A stretch of DNA of 64,000 bases from Parelaphostrongylus tenuis (GCA_019055375.1 JAHQIW010000745.1:90458-154457); one strand, 5' to 3'. Positions 12,291 through 24,159 are shown, counted from the first letter of the stretch. Translations and numbers: made by a program. The notes: generated by a model from the letters alone, not told the origin.

Positions 12291-13149
12291 ATGATAATCT
12301 TCAGCGTAACATGAAAACACGTAACTTTTTGTAACTCCATGAAATTCACACGTACAATACATGGATGTGCTCGTAGTCCAACGAACTACTAAACTCAGAC
12401 ATCATAACAAAAAAGTTGAGAAAACTCAGCAGACTTACGTTTTTCTATAAAGATTAAATATAGATAATCATTCCAAAAAAGGAGTAAAAAGAAGAGACAG
12501 ACATAATAAAAACACTAATCCTTCTGCAGCAAGCATGTTTTATTGAGGTCAATTATATTATTCTATGGAAAGTCACAAATCAAGCACAAAATACTCGTCG
12601 TCAAATGGCTATAGAGGACATATGTTATCATATATATTCTGTAGTGTCACGCCTGGTCAACAGCACAAACATACACACTATGATGTCCATTCCATGTTTA
12701 GTAGATTACAGAACTTCTTATCACAATGTGTCATTTCTACAAATCTTTCTCGTTATCTAGACTAGTTGCGAAGGCACGTGACGCTTCTCCAGATGTTGGA
12801 TAGAGGAATTAAACGCCACCTAAAATGACCAAGCGCTTTTCTGAAACGCAGGAGAATTCAGAGGATGGTCTTCTTCTTTCTGCACTGTCAAGTAGGCATA
12901 TAGGTTGATAAAATCTTAAGAATCAACTAACTTGCCAAAAATTTCGTTCTACGAATCAAGGTCAAAATCATGCACTCAAGCGGCTAGTAAGTACATAGGA
13001 GGCAGTAAAGAGTCGCCTTCAATATGTTCAAACCTGTCTCTTCGGGATAAACTCAAAACTACCCGTAATTACCCATTCCCCAGGTTAAAAGCTCAGCAAG
13101 TTATACGTCGAGAAGAGAAGCCAAACGCAGTAAAGAGAAAGGTGTCATT
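12291..13149. other. Intergenic, no recognised feature
   Basis: AT-rich sequence between the hammerhead repeat and the RTE relic. Short open frames at 12565-12765 and 12932-13156 show no motif. Confidence 0.45.
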
Positions 13150-16000
13150 CCTATGACCCCCTGAGAACCCCTGGTACGGTAGTGTCAGGGAGGACGAGTA
13201 CGGAAAGGTTGGTGGAATCTCATAGCTAAACTGATGTACCCAAATTGAAACGAACTAATGTGATAATCGGTACCTGCACGTATGATGCATACAAATGCTC
13301 ATTAAAAGAAATGCGTTACGAGAAAGAAGGATAAGGCACGACGTCATCGCCCTAGTCGAGACTAGAAGACGCCGTTCATTTCACTTTATCTATCACACCA
13401 AATAAGAACTATTTCCTGGAACATGTGATAACAAAAGTACCGACGGTATTGGCGTACTCGTCAAAACGAATTTGACCATGAACATCAATTTATTCGAACA
13501 ACTCAAAATTCGGACCGGACGATTGTGGTCAGAGCGATGTAAATCATTGCCAACTATGCCCATCTTCGTTGTTTACGCACCAGCATTAAGCTATGACAAG
13601 GACGATGCCGAAGCGTTCTAATGGACGTGCTAAAAATCTTCGAGGAAGACCATACAATCTATAAGGTCATCATTGTAGGTTTTAACGCAAAATCTGGATT
13701 TAAAAAACACCTGAAGAACGTCACGCTGAGATATACAAACTATAATGAGGCGAACAGGGTGAAAGGGCGTCTGAATTGCTCATGACCAAAATCATCCATG
13801 GTAACCCACTTTTGCAAAAGCTCCACTCACAGCAGTGGACGTGGAATCTTTCAGAGGCGAGTACCATAACGAAACAGACCACATTATAGTGAACCAAAAG
13901 CCTAACCGATACTCCTGTTGATCCAAAACTCTACACGGGATCGAACCATTGCCTCCCTCCAGGACATTCCTTTTTTACAGGAAGAAGAGAAAGTCACTAA
14001 GTTTAAACAACGAAACACCAAAATCACTAAAAAAACTAGTACTTCTTGCAATCATTAGTTGGCTCTTGAGAGATATCGTCATTGACAACACCAGCAAAGA
14101 TTAGAATGGCTCATCCCACATCTTCACATTAGCGCTATGGAAGCCGAGCGTTTGTAAGCCACCAAGAGACGCTTGTCCACAAAGATACTCGATCTGACAC
14201 GTAAATGTCGAATTGCACAAGCAGTAAATAACTGGCACCTCACGCCCAGACTAGAAAAACGCTGCAAAAAAACGATAAAGGAATGTTTTATGAAAGGAAG
14301 AGCACCAGTTACGGCAGAAATTGCACAAACTGGAAAGAGTATTCGCAAAGCCCACCAAAGCTTCACCAATCATAAAACTAAAATGGTCGATCTACGATAC
14401 CTTGAGTCTCTGAGTTGTCCACTATTACTACTCGCATTTCACCGAAAGCCGAATCCTTTTACCGACATTTGTAAAAAAAAAAAACAATGGATATGTCGTT
14501 CCACCGGTTCTCTCCCATAAAATCCGACATGTTAATTCGTCGGTGAAAAATCAAACAACACCCCCTCCAAATAAAATAAAATCGAAACACCTGAAGAACC
14601 TTTCGCCAGTTCTAATCAACACACCGGCTCGGTTCTTCAATCGTTGTCTTTCAGTTTGCAAAGTTCCTTGACTATGGAAAACCACTAAGACCATCTTATT
14701 GTTTGAAAAAAAGACTTTCAAGACATTGGCAACTATCGCCCAATCTCTTATGTTCGCAGGTCATAAAGTCTTCGCTTGAGTTATACAAAATAGAATTGAA
14801 AGGACATTGGAGAAGGACAGTCATGGGAATAAGCCGGGTTTCGAGAAAAATTCGATACTATAGACCGGATTCTTACGACAACAAGACTCATTGAAGTACA
14901 CGAGAGTGGAGAGACCGTTCCATCTCACCTTCGTCGACCTAAAATAGACTCAAATTTAGTTGAAACAGATGCAGTCATAGAAGCTCTCGACAGTCAGCTC
15001 ATTGATACACAGTTCATAGGATACTTAGCTAAATGTAGAATTCACAACCAAAACATAATCATTCCTATGTCGATATCATTATCGACGTAAGGGGAGGGTC
15101 TAATACAGCGACACATCTCGCTAAAAATATACACTGCTACTTCCCAGAACGTTACGTAACGTTAGAAAAGGACAACATAAGAGTACAATTCGATAATAAC
15201 AATTACACAGTTTTCGTATTGCGGATGACGTCGTTCTTATAACACCAAGCGTTAGACAGGCGGAGCGACTGTTGACCGATTTCGACGTTTGTGGAAAAAA
15301 ATGGTCCCAACTGAACCTTACAAAAAACGATGTTTATGGAGGTTCAGAATCGTTTTGAGTGCCCCGTTCACACTCGACAGAATGAGTATCTCCAATTGCT
15401 CCATTTACAACCATCTAGGTCGTAAAGCCAACATAGACAACCTAACTCCAGAGTTGAGCAGGAGAAAGCGAGTGGCTTAAAGAGTGTTCATAAGCATCAA
15501 CGCTTTACATATGCGTCATAAACTTGGTCGTTGAGTAAGCAGGATGAAGTACAACTTGGCGTTATGGCAGGCGCAGTCGAAAGGTCGGTGCTTGAAGTAT
15601 CTTGTATCATGCAAAAGATATGAAAAGTCCGCAGTTATGACCTACGTCAACGGCCTAAAATTCACAAACATCGTTTTAGACGTCGAGTTATCAAAGATAA
15701 GATGAGCCGGACACGTAATACAGTTTAACAACAACCAGCAGACGAAAGCCTGTTACCAATTGGATTTCTCGAGATGTCAGACGCACCAGAGATAACCACC
15801 GGACTCGATGGTCCGGTTTCTTCATAACAAGCCTAGAAAAAGGATATGATGCTCAAGGAATTTTACAGCGAGGAGGACCTATTGGGCTACTCGTAGACGC
15901 GATAAGGAGGACTGGAAGTTTTGCAGGTGCCGGATCGAGTCACTCGACCGACGACCAATGAGGACGATAAGCGATACAATTCATATGTCATTCACTTTTT
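13150..16000 (+). mobile_element. Near full-length but decayed RTE retrotransposon
   Basis: Plus-strand frames read in order: an apurinic endonuclease-like domain (ALVETRRRRSFHFIY near 13345, FVVYAPALSYD near 13570, NETDHIIVNQKP near 13870), a linker (SIRKAHQSFTNHKTKM near 14340), reverse transcriptase (KHLKNLSPVLINTP near 14590, IADDVVLITPS near 15220), and the C-terminal block (DKMSRTRNTV near 15700, TGLDGPVSS near 15805). Stops and frame changes occur throughout. The domain order and motifs are those of nematode RTE elements, which are abundant in hookworms. Confidence 0.85.
14173..14520 (+). pseudogene. RTE linker region, longest open remnant
   Basis: A 115-codon open stretch inside the RTE relic covering the segment between endonuclease and reverse transcriptase; GKSIRKAHQSFTNHK is the recognisable block. 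It is not an independent gene. Confidence 0.7.
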
Positions 16001-18980
16001 AACCATAACCAAAGCAGACTAAGATAAGAGAGGTGAGGCCAAAGAAATTATTCTCTACAGTTGACAATTTGCACAAAAAGAGCTTCTAAAAAAGTTCATA
16101 GGCCGACAGTCTGGCTACCGACTGAATGCTGTTTCATTGTTATTACTGGATTCTACAAAAAACTGCGTGGATGTAAAAACCTCGGGTAGACTTCACATTG
16201 AAAAAAATACTTCCGAGTGCTGACAGCAGCGAGTTTGTATGATGGACCATTGTGTAGCAATTATTTCACCCGAATAACTGCTACTTTTCTTTCTCTTTTA
16301 CGCTTATTCTATCGCATGTCATCAAATAATTAACATTCTAATTGTAGATAATAAAAAAGGTCAGGCAATAAGTCATAGCGTCGGTTAGCGAGCTGGGTCA
16401 GCGGATAGGACAGTTTTTCCGGCTCGCAGCTGGCATTTCGAGCGGTTTCCAGACAAAAAGACGGACAGAAAAACTCTCTAGCGACGACATGTGCCTCCGA
16501 TGACACTTAGTCGCCCATAATAACTTCGAAAGCAGCAACCGCCATCCAGCCTTTTGCTTGCCTTTTGGGATAATCTTAACTGTTCACATTATCCAAATAG
16601 GCTTCCACTTCAACTATTTGAAAGCAGGCATGACCTCTAAATCACCCCAATAACACTTTTACGCTTCTCAAGTCGCTGTCATCTTTAGTTATAAAGTGTT
16701 AGCCTCTTGATTGCTTAAGTACTTCTCCAGCCTCCTAATCGCATCTCCAAAATCTCAGTAAGCTAAATTCTCCTCAAACATAGGTCAGTAATCCGTCTTA
16801 TGTACTTGATCTCCAGTTCGAGCCTCAGTATGCCATGTCGAGGTCGCCAACATTTTATCTCATTGCTTGCTACCTTGTCTTATCTCATCTGTCCATCTCT
16901 ATAATAATAACTTGAACCAAAAACATGCTAAGCTTTCTTAGTAAGTGATCCACTTGATTCTGTACTAACATATCAATCTACTTAATAAGATGTATTAAGT
17001 TTAACCCCATCGACATACTCCTGTTCACTTGCATGATATAGAACTTATCCCGCTTCCCATTAGGTCACCCTCCAAAGTCGTCTCTACCGTCACTTTACAT
17101 TGTTTCATAAGTAACTCAAGATAATGCTTAGTTAAAGTTGTCTTTGATGGTTATTGAACCTTATCCTACATAGGCACATCATATCATACCAGCAGCTGTT
17201 AAGCCTTATAAGTCATTGTTACTCACCCGATCTGACGTACATGATTTCTAAAAGTGCTTCTCTCTAATACTCTGCAGTTGATTGCATATTATCCATTTAA
17301 CTTGTAGACATATTCATCAATATCGTCAGTTGTTATCGTTTGTTGTTATGCTGTATATAAAGTTTTGATTAACCAAGTTTGAGGCTGTTTGATCTACGGA
17401 GAAAAGGAGTCAAAAAGTCCCGCGTGGCAAGATTTACAAGGCGAACAAACTCCCAAGCCAGTACACCATGGCGATAGTAAAAAGTACTATACATATCATT
17501 CATTCCAGCGGAACAAAAAAGCTTCGATAATTTTGCTTCACTGATAGGCTCTAAAGTCCTCTAGTTACTGCACTATTTTTCCAGTGTAAAAATACAAGAA
17601 AGTTCACAATCAGAAAAAAAAACTGCTCGTATTCCATTGTGTCAGCCTCGTTCAGCATCAAAGAGCACTTTACATTAGGCACTCTGGCGACGACGACTAG
17701 TGTCGTTTATCTGTAGAAATGGACGAAGCCCAATTTTTATGTGCTCATTATATTGCCTATTTAAGGCGACATCGGCCACACCGGCAATTATCACGTAGCT
17801 CCGCCTGTTTGTTGTGATTTTGTTCTATAAATCGGTTAATCCTTATGCTTTTGAGAAAATTCTGCACTTCTTCAGTTTTGCCTTCACACAACGGCTGCAT
17901 ATGCTCTATATTCTTCTATACGCTTCCCATCTCTTTTTAGCATATCTTCTGTGTGGATAAAAAACACTTGTCATTTGTCAATATAACTGCTGCCACAATT
18001 TAACCTGTTCAAAACGTTATAATACACTTTCGTACCCCAATTAATCAGAGGCCTTATTCGCTGGCGCTAGATTCTGTGTGATCGTTCAAAAGCTCAAATC
18101 TCGGGATCTTTTTTCTTCCATAATGTGTTTGGTTTCTGAGACAACCTTCATAGCGTGTTATTACAGCGAAAACTGATTATTTCTACCCTCGGTTTGCTTT
18201 ATTCGCTCGGCTAGAGTCTGTAGATTGCTTTTCAATAAACTTTTGATAGTTATTTATAGCTAAAATCTCGATGATTCTGGAACTAAAATCAGTCTCTTGA
18301 AGGCCAAGAGCGCTGTAAAAGCTAAAAGAAGATTACGTTTCACACTCGACGATGTTAATTCATCGCTTGAACGTTATAGAGAGTTCTTCATAACTTCATG
18401 GCGGCAGTACGAAACGAAAACAAAATCTAATACTAATAACGATATAACAGAGTCTCTTCTATAATCATAACACGAAGAAACTAAAATTTCTTCGCACGGA
18501 GAAAAAACCTATAGATATAACGTAAATCACGCTCTCTTAAATCCCATAGCGCATAGCGATTCCAACGACCGCATCGAAAGGGCGCGTCCTTCTTTTTTGT
18601 CTCGAAATTCTTACCACGATTCGAAAATTCCCCAAAAAATTGCCTACTCAAACATAAAATGTGCGCCGAAGATGAGAAGCAATTCCATTTTAGCTGCTAC
18701 ACCGCAATAACAAAAGCTTTTCAAAAGCCAGTTATAGTACGAAGATTGCCCTAAATTAGACTGCCGAATAATTTGCGAGTCTAGGAGAAAAGCGAAAAAG
18801 GCCCGTTCCGAACCCATTAGTGAAGTTTTATAAGTTAAGAAAGAAAAATCACGAAGTTTATTTCAGGATTTTAATTTCCTCATTTCGTACAAAATCCAGA
18901 AGCCACCATGGCAATTAAATTTGGTACATAAATATATGTACCACGTATAGAGCATACATAAATGATTACTTCAAAATCTA
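16001..18980. other. Long intergenic stretch, mostly unassigned
   Basis: No coding motif on either strand. A tRNA-like stretch with AGCGGATAGGACAG is at 16385-16450. About 17330-17420 resembles 36750-36815 (shared CAAGTTTGAGG and flanks), so this is an old dispersed repeat. 18055-18300 carries the AAGCTCAAATCTC motif shared with the long hairpin elements. The rest looks like decayed sequence. Confidence 0.45.
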
Positions 18981-18984
18981 AATC

Positions 18985-19110
18985 ACGGTGGTAGCAGAGA
19001 AATCAAAAATATCAATGCGTAAGACTCTTGAGGAATTTGGAATAAACTTAACGAAAAAATCGCAATGAATAAAGTAGCACCCAATGCGCTATGTAACACG
19101 ACCTGGTAAC
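18985..19110 (+). mobile_element. Penelope-like element relic (GIY-YIG C-terminus)
   Basis: Reads AEKSKISMRKTLEEFGIN, matching the block around the catalytic Glu of the GIY-YIG domain at 21.98 kb (QESKTSTRKTLEAFWIN). Only about 40 codons remain. Confidence 0.6.
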
Positions 19111-20194
19111 GTATTTCGAACCAATTTTCTGATCTGAGGTATTTCTTCTACCATCTTATTTGAAGAGTACCTACATGACCACATTTCTTACGATCTGGCC
19201 CAACTAAAAAACGACCAGTGTTTTCGTCACACTTCAAACTGTATTTCAAATCACCTTCGATGGGACAGAATCACAACTGAAATTCATGACGATAAGCCTG
19301 AGAGCAGGATAGCGCAGTGGTTAGTGATGCAATGTGATACGAAGCACGGTGATACGCATAACGCTGATCCAATCGTCTACCCCGACATTCTTTAGCAATC
19401 AGTCAACTGAACGCCTAGAGAACGGCTTAGCTCGACTAACTGCGAGACTGCAATGGCATTCGTCTGGACTAGCATTTTGCGACATTCATAAATAAGACGA
19501 AATTCATAAGCAGTAGCCGAAGTATCACGTGAAACGTAAGAGGAAGCTAATCGAGTGCTAGAAGTGTGAGATCCACAAAATGAATTATGATAACGGATAG
19601 TGCAGTACAGAAAGAAACAGATAAGAATAAGGCCTCTTTTAGCTGTACAAATCTACGAAGAATATCAAAAACTTCGCGCCGGCTCTTTGACAACCATTTG
19701 CAAGAAGAAAACATTCATGACATCTTAACTTTTTTGTCGACTGCATGCTGAAATGTGCGTCACATTTGACATCTCTAAAAACGTAACGTTACGAATGTTA
19801 AACGCTCAAATGTGAAATCCCATGGATAGTATGCGATATGTCCACACAAAATACATAGATTATAACTACATATCCGGTAATATTGAGTGATCAGTGAATT
19901 GTTTAAGCAGGTATCGAACCCGCATCTCATCCTTTCGGGGAGCGCACGTGCTAACAATTGCATTATCGACGCTCTTATTCTAAAATCACTTTCTGCGATA
20001 CAAATCGATCTGTCAGAAAGAAGAAAAATAAGGTGGATGTGTACACCTCAATATGACTGATAAACTTTGGTTGTGTATATAAGATAGTAAAAGGTTGGAA
20101 GATAAATTGCCTGAGCAAAGAAAACAAGAAAAAGTTTGTTGGAAACTGGTTATTTATATGGAACGATAAAAGGATGGAAAATAAGATGCAAGAT
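19111..20194. other. Intergenic with tRNA-like fragments
   Basis: Two tRNA-like stretches: plus strand at 19305-19375 (AGCGCAGTGGTTAG) and minus strand at 19905-19970 (box-B-like GGTTCGATACC side, reverse complement of GTATCGAACC). No other feature seen. Confidence 0.45.
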
Positions 20195-20322
20195 ATGTAC
20201 ATATATGTATGTACAAGCACGTGTATGTATGTATACATACATACTTATGTGTACATATGTGTATACTGAGCATATATAAATAAATATATATATACATATA
20301 CATATATATATATATATATACA
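20195..20322. repeat. TA/TATG microsatellite
   Basis: Alternating TA with TATG/TACA interruptions for about 130 bp. Confidence 0.9.
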
Positions 20323-20382
20323 CCAATATGAGTGATAAACATAGAGGACGTCATTTTTTCGAATTATATCTATTGATTCCGC

Positions 20383-20666
20383 AGATTTTTCTTGAGTCTT
20401 TTACGACGTTTGGTACCGCATCTCAGTGATTTACGCGCGATTCGACGGTTTTCCCTGTCTCGTCAGTTTCACATGCCCCATACTAAGAGTAGCAGAGGGG
20501 GAAGGTGCCACAGTGCATGCCAAGTGAATTATCACTTTTCCAACATCTTTCTTTCAGTCGATGTTTTGCGGCTGTTATCGCATAGACATTTGTTTTTATA
20601 CGACTGATTTGTTTCGATATATCGCTAAGAAACAATATCAAACCTCGTAAAAGACTCAAAAAAAGT
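20383..20666. repeat. Short inverted-repeat element
   Basis: TTGAGTCTTTTACGA at 20390-20404 is repeated inverted at 20645-20660 (reverse complement of TCGTAAAAGACTCAA). A 280-bp unit bounded by 24-bp imperfect inverted repeats fits a small MITE. Confidence 0.5.
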
Positions 20667-20904
20667 CTGTGGAATAACGCATACTGAAGCTCTCGAGATT
20701 TAACTCTTTCGGGACCACAGACCCACCTCCTCCACATCTCTAATCCCTACCCTGTGAACGCATTGAATACTTTACGTATTAATTCAACTATATTATTTCT
20801 ATTATTTTCCTACTTACAGCAACATGACACATCTACACACAACATGATATAGGAAAATAACAACAATAATAAATTATAAATAAAACAACAATACACTCGA
20901 TGAG

Positions 20905-21045
20905 TACCCACGCTGAGAGTAAGAGATGGAGAGGAGGACCGTCCAACATTGTCACGCTCAGGTTAGAGATGCAAAGAAGGTGAGGCAGACCGTCCAGCGT
21001 ACCACGCCACGCTGAGGGTCAGAGACGCAGAGGAGGTGGTTCCAC
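20905..21045. repeat. Short tandem repeat, about three units
   Basis: Three diverged units of 40-50 bp, each with CGCTnAGnnTnAGAGA followed by GAGG and GACCGTCCA-like ends. Confidence 0.55.
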
Positions 21046-21298
21046 GGTTTTGAAAAGGTTAAGGAATCAGTCGAATAAAAGGCTAGGGTCAATCACTATT
21101 CATTCACAATAACTGGCCAAGAAAATCGAACAGAAACCTGAACTAGGATCAATTGAAAGAAATGAAATATAAGGAGAAAGTAGATATTTTAAAATCACGA
21201 TGTTTGATATGTAATGCACAACAAAATAAAGTGATGAAGATGGAGAAAACTTATCTTGATTAGCTGACGCGAGGTTGGTAAAGCAGTTGTAGAAATTC

Positions 21299-21333
21299 GG
21301 CTGACGTTTCGGCGACCCGCCTTCTTCAGAGCC
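21299..21333 (-). ncRNA. PLE-type hammerhead motif (left terminal repeat)
   Basis: Minus strand: GGCU, CUGAAGA-A, stem II GGCG-GGU-CGCC, GAAAC, GUC, AGCC. Stem I (GGCU/AGCC) and stem II pair perfectly; stem III is 2 bp without loop, so it could fold only as a dimer or in tandem, as proposed for PLE hammerheads. Confidence 0.6.
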
Positions 21334-21422
21334 TGGACGTATATAGTATTAGTCTATTCAATTGATTCGGATGGTCTTATTTATATGCTGCCTAGGTCAG
21401 GTTAGAATGAATAAATGGTAAT

Positions 21423-22094
21423 TTGAAGGGGACTCTATTCAGGTCATTAGGCTTGGCACGAAAGATCGCCATTTCCAACGGCTACAAAACATTTGCCACT
21501 AGGGAATATTCAAAAAGTGGAATTAGGTCACAAAAGAGCAATACTCCGCACCTGAATAGAGTCCCCTTCAAATTGCCATTTATATCAAACGAGATTAGTA
21601 GCGCGGTTAAAAGGAGCCTAAAAAGATGCGGTCTTGAAAATTCCGTGGTAATTATCGAAACCCCACCTCCCACCCTACGCCATCAGCTGATCCGCAATAG
21701 ACTCTATGATCCATTGTGCGACACCAACAACTGTATAATCTGCCCCAACGGAAAAGAGGGAGATTGTATGAGGTCGGGCCCAATTTATTTGCTAACATGT
21801 AAAACATGCGGGGAAGAAAATATAGGCGAAATGGGCAGACCACTTTTCATCCGCATAAAAGAACATCTAGACAGTAAATCTAAAATAGATAAAACCAAAC
21901 CTTTGGGTTTACATAGGGCACAAAAACACAACAACAAGGATTTTGATGTGACTGTCACAATCCTGGCGCAGGAATCAAAAACGTCCACGCGCAAGACTCT
22001 TGAGGCATTTTGGATAAACTCCAAAAACCCCGAAATGAACCGAAGGAAGAATGTGTCACCATCACACGAGACCTCGCGCCCTTTCTTCGTTTGA
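21423..22094 (+). CDS. PLE protein fragment with GIY-YIG endonuclease domain
   Basis: Open frame of 223 codons representing the C-terminal third of a Penelope-like polypr otein; the reverse transcriptase part is missing. After a LARKIAISNG stretch shared with the 50.6-kb copy come four Cys (about C99, C104, C107, C115) of the PLE linker, then the nuclease: G119-IY, NIG at 133-135 in place of YIG, R144, H164 and E194 (TLEAFWI). The Tyr to Asn change in the second motif suggests weakened or lost nuclease activity. The frame is intact to its stop, and the 5' end is an artefact of truncation: the first 22 nt belong to a 34-nt inverted repeat of 21542-21583. Confidence 0.8.
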   Translation: MKGTLFRSLGLARKIAISNGYKTFATREYSKSGIRSQKSNTPHLNRVPFKLPFISNEISSAVKRSLKRCGLENSVVIIETPPPTLRHQLIRNRLYDPLCDTNNCIICPNGKEGDCMRSGPIYLLTCKTCGEENIGEMGRPLFIRIKEHLDSKSKIDKTKPLGLHRAQKHNNKDFDVTVTILAQESKTSTRKTLEAFWINSKNPEMNRRKNVSPSHETSRPFFV

Positions 22095-22166
22095 TCTTCT
22101 AACCTGACCTAGGCAGCATATAAGACCACCCGAATCATTCAAATAGACTAACACCACATACGCCCA

Positions 22167-22201
22167 GGCTCTGAAGAAAGCGTGTCGCCGAAACGTCAGC
22201 C
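22167..22201 (+). ncRNA. PLE-type hammerhead motif (right terminal repeat)
   Basis: GGCU, CUGAAGA-A, stem II AGCG-UGU-CGCC (one pair weakened), GAAAC, GUC, AGCC. Same layout as the inverted copy at 21299-21333. Confidence 0.6.
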
Positions 22202-22565
22202 GAATTTCTACAACTACTTTACCAACCTCGCGTCAGCTAATCACGATAAGTTTTCTCCATTTTCATATATCAATTGATTATGCCGAGGTTTATAGAAAGT
22301 CGAACATTTGAATTGTTGCAAAGTGATGAAGAATCAGAATTAAAATAACATATGATAAGGCAATGCCGCATTGTCGAAGAATGACACGCAAAATTCTTTG
22401 TAATGACTTGTTCCTCAAAATAAGGTTTCTCCTAGAAAGCAAAAACTGTCCAAAAAATTGTATTGTGTTGTATTCGATAGATTCTACTACAAACAAAAAC
22501 AACCTTGTGTCCGCTCCCATCGCAAGGAAAACACTGAATTCAATTCTCTGAATAATGTGGAGAGC

Positions 22566-22765
22566 TGTGCAAAAACATTTGCGTCAGCCGGGATTCGAAA
22601 CCAGATCGCACTCTTTCCGCGAGCGTATGCTAACCGTTGCACCACCGACGCTGAGTGCCGAAAGTGCTGTGCAAAACGAGCGTCGGTGGTGCAACGGTTA
22701 GCATACGCTCGCGGAAAGAGTGCGATCTGGTTTCGAATCCCGGCTGACGCAAATGTTTTTGCACA
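22566..22765. repeat. Perfect 87-bp inverted repeat of a tRNA-like sequence
   Basis: 22566-22652 and 22679-22765 are exact reverse complements, spacer 26 bp. Each arm holds a tRNA-like cloverleaf: 7-bp acceptor stem (GCGTCGG with CTGACGC), D arm GTGC-AACGGTTA-GCAT, anticodon stem CGCTC/GAGTG with loop GCGGAAA, and a T-arm with GGTTTCGAATCC. The loop has C instead of the universal U at position 33, and the T stem has a mismatch, so this is a tRNA-derived repeat (SINE-C), not a working tRNA gene. A further single copy is at 30350-30500. Confidence 0.85.
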
Positions 22766-22839
22766 GTGTTTCACATTATTGGGTATACTATAACATCATT
22801 TCACCGCAAGTGGCGGTGTCAAGTAAGGAGAATTTTGAT

Positions 22840-23044
22840 CAATTCACTGAATGAAAAAGTCAATAGACTGTCGTTCGTGGAGGAATTGTTATGCAAAAAA
22901 CCCCCTACAAATTTCGTTTATTTGAGCGTCGAGACTACGAAAATGGATGATGAGAAGAAAAAAATCATGCTGTGCAGAATGTGTAAACTAAGTTTACGGG
23001 AAAAAAGTGAAGGTTTTCCCTACGATTTGAATAAAATCTTATAA
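22840..23044 (+). CDS. Possible 3'-terminal exon, unrecognised
   Basis: Open frame ending at TAA 23042 with strongly charged, protein-like content: RLSFVEELLCKKPP, then VYLSVETTKMDDEKKK, then CRMCKLSLREK. Two Cys two residues apart could bind metal. It begins right after the end of a SINE-C copy (ending about 22835), so the upstream part is either spliced or replaced. I do not recognise the family. A fossil exon or a transposon frame is equally possible. Confidence 0.3.
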
Positions 23045-23159
23045 AGCATCTCTTTCAGTTATAAAGAAGTATGATCAAATTTGCACGAAATAGGCGCTTC
23101 GAGTATGGTATTTAAGGGGAAAACAAAAAAAAAACAGAAACAAAAAACTGACATGCGTG

Positions 23160-23235
23160 GCTCAAAAAATGAATACCAGGCATGTTGAAACTTGAGCTGT
23201 GGTCTTAAGAAAACACTCGAAACGAAAGAAACGAA
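23160..23235 (+). repeat. Tail fragment of the hammerhead-carrying repeat
   Basis: AAACTTGAGCTGTGGTC, then AAGAAAACACTCGAAAC as in the tail of copies at 2.98 and 34.97 kb; no ribozyme part. Confidence 0.7.
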
Positions 23236-23880
23236 AAATATTGTTGAGGGCCGAACTTGTAGTATTTTATGACTTTATTGGAAGCTTACGAAAAAAGAGG
23301 TGAGAAATTTCATCTACTGACAATAAATATGATCGTATATGAAGGAAAAAAGTGACTTCAGCATAAAATTCGAAAAAAAAAAAAAACGAGAAAAAAGACG
23401 CCCAGAGAGAATCACATAAATCAAAAGTACTGTGTGATTGTCGTAAAATAACGTGTTTCATATGTAATGAACATTTTCGAGACGCCTAAATTAATCTACG
23501 ATCGCCGCAGTCTACCACTCGACAAAAAGGTGAGCTTTGGTGTGTCACATGCAGATGAGGGCGGGGCTAGTAGTGAAGAGTAGTAGCAGCGGCGGCGGCG
23601 AGGTCGATGTGGCGCAGTGTCAGTGGTGCAGAGCATTGGGAGGGCGTGGCGCATGCCGGGAATGGTTCGGTCCCCTGTCGCCATGGCTTTGCAGTCGGTT
23701 AATGAACGCCCTAGCTCCGCTACTAACAATATCACAAGGGGAATCGTCTCGATCAGCATTCTACGACAATCACCAAAGAGAGGAAATCCTCAAGCAGCAC
23801 GTGAATTGAGATGTGGAATCGACAAGAATTCTTTGTTTATTGACTCTTTCAACGGTGGCATAATGTTTTAACTATAAATC
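23236..23880. other. Intergenic, GC-rich island
   Basis: 23530-23720 is unusually GC-rich (GCGGCGGCGGCG run at 23591-23602) against the AT-rich background. Open frames exist on both strands but none shows a motif. It may be a degenerate SINE-B stretch near 23690-23800. Confidence 0.4.
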
Positions 23881-23904
23881 CAAAAGTTTTGAGTGATATA
23901 CAAA

Positions 23905-23990
23905 AGGCTAAGCCTAGGAGGGGCGTTGAACCCGCGTCCCACCATTTTTGGGCGCACCTTGTAACCACTGCACTACTAGGGCTTCCGATT
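23905..23990 (-). repeat. tRNA-like SINE head
   Basis: The reverse complement carries a box-A-like TAGTGCAGTGGTTAC and box-B-like GGGTTCAACGCC; the anticodon region does not fold cleanly. Confidence 0.55.
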
Positions 23991-24159
23991 TGCTAACACT
24001 GCTCCTGCAAACTTGAAATAATCCAAGACCTTTGTGGAGGGCGAATGCTGTGGAAACGAATCAAATGCAAGAAGTGCTGGTGTCTCCACGGTAGATTTTC
24101 TGGACGGGTTGTGCATAATGGAGTAAAATGGTGTGAAAAAAGTACACTTCTTTGCAGGG

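Larger units (their letters stand above)
21239..22340 (+). mobile_element. Penelope-like element with inverted and direct terminal repeats
   Basis: Left, an inverted terminal repeat (21239-21410, minus) carries a hammerhead-type motif; then an open reading frame (21423-22094); then the direct terminal repeat (22095-22255, plus), which shares AGGTCAGGTTAG, GCATATAA and the ribozyme motif with the left one in opposite orientation. After the right repeat, at 22279, a frame starting MPRFIESRTFELLQ matches the start of the PLE at 48.57 kb, so another unit began here and is truncated. This is classical PLE architecture. Confidence 0.85.

Noticed and set aside
22570..22755. Two tRNA genes in opposite orientation
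   Set aside because: Cloverleaf is recognisable but position 33 is C and the T stem is mismatched; copies are part of a dispersed SINE family.
23496..23871. GC-rich open frames as a gene
   Set aside because: Frames overlap on both strands without splice signals or motifs.
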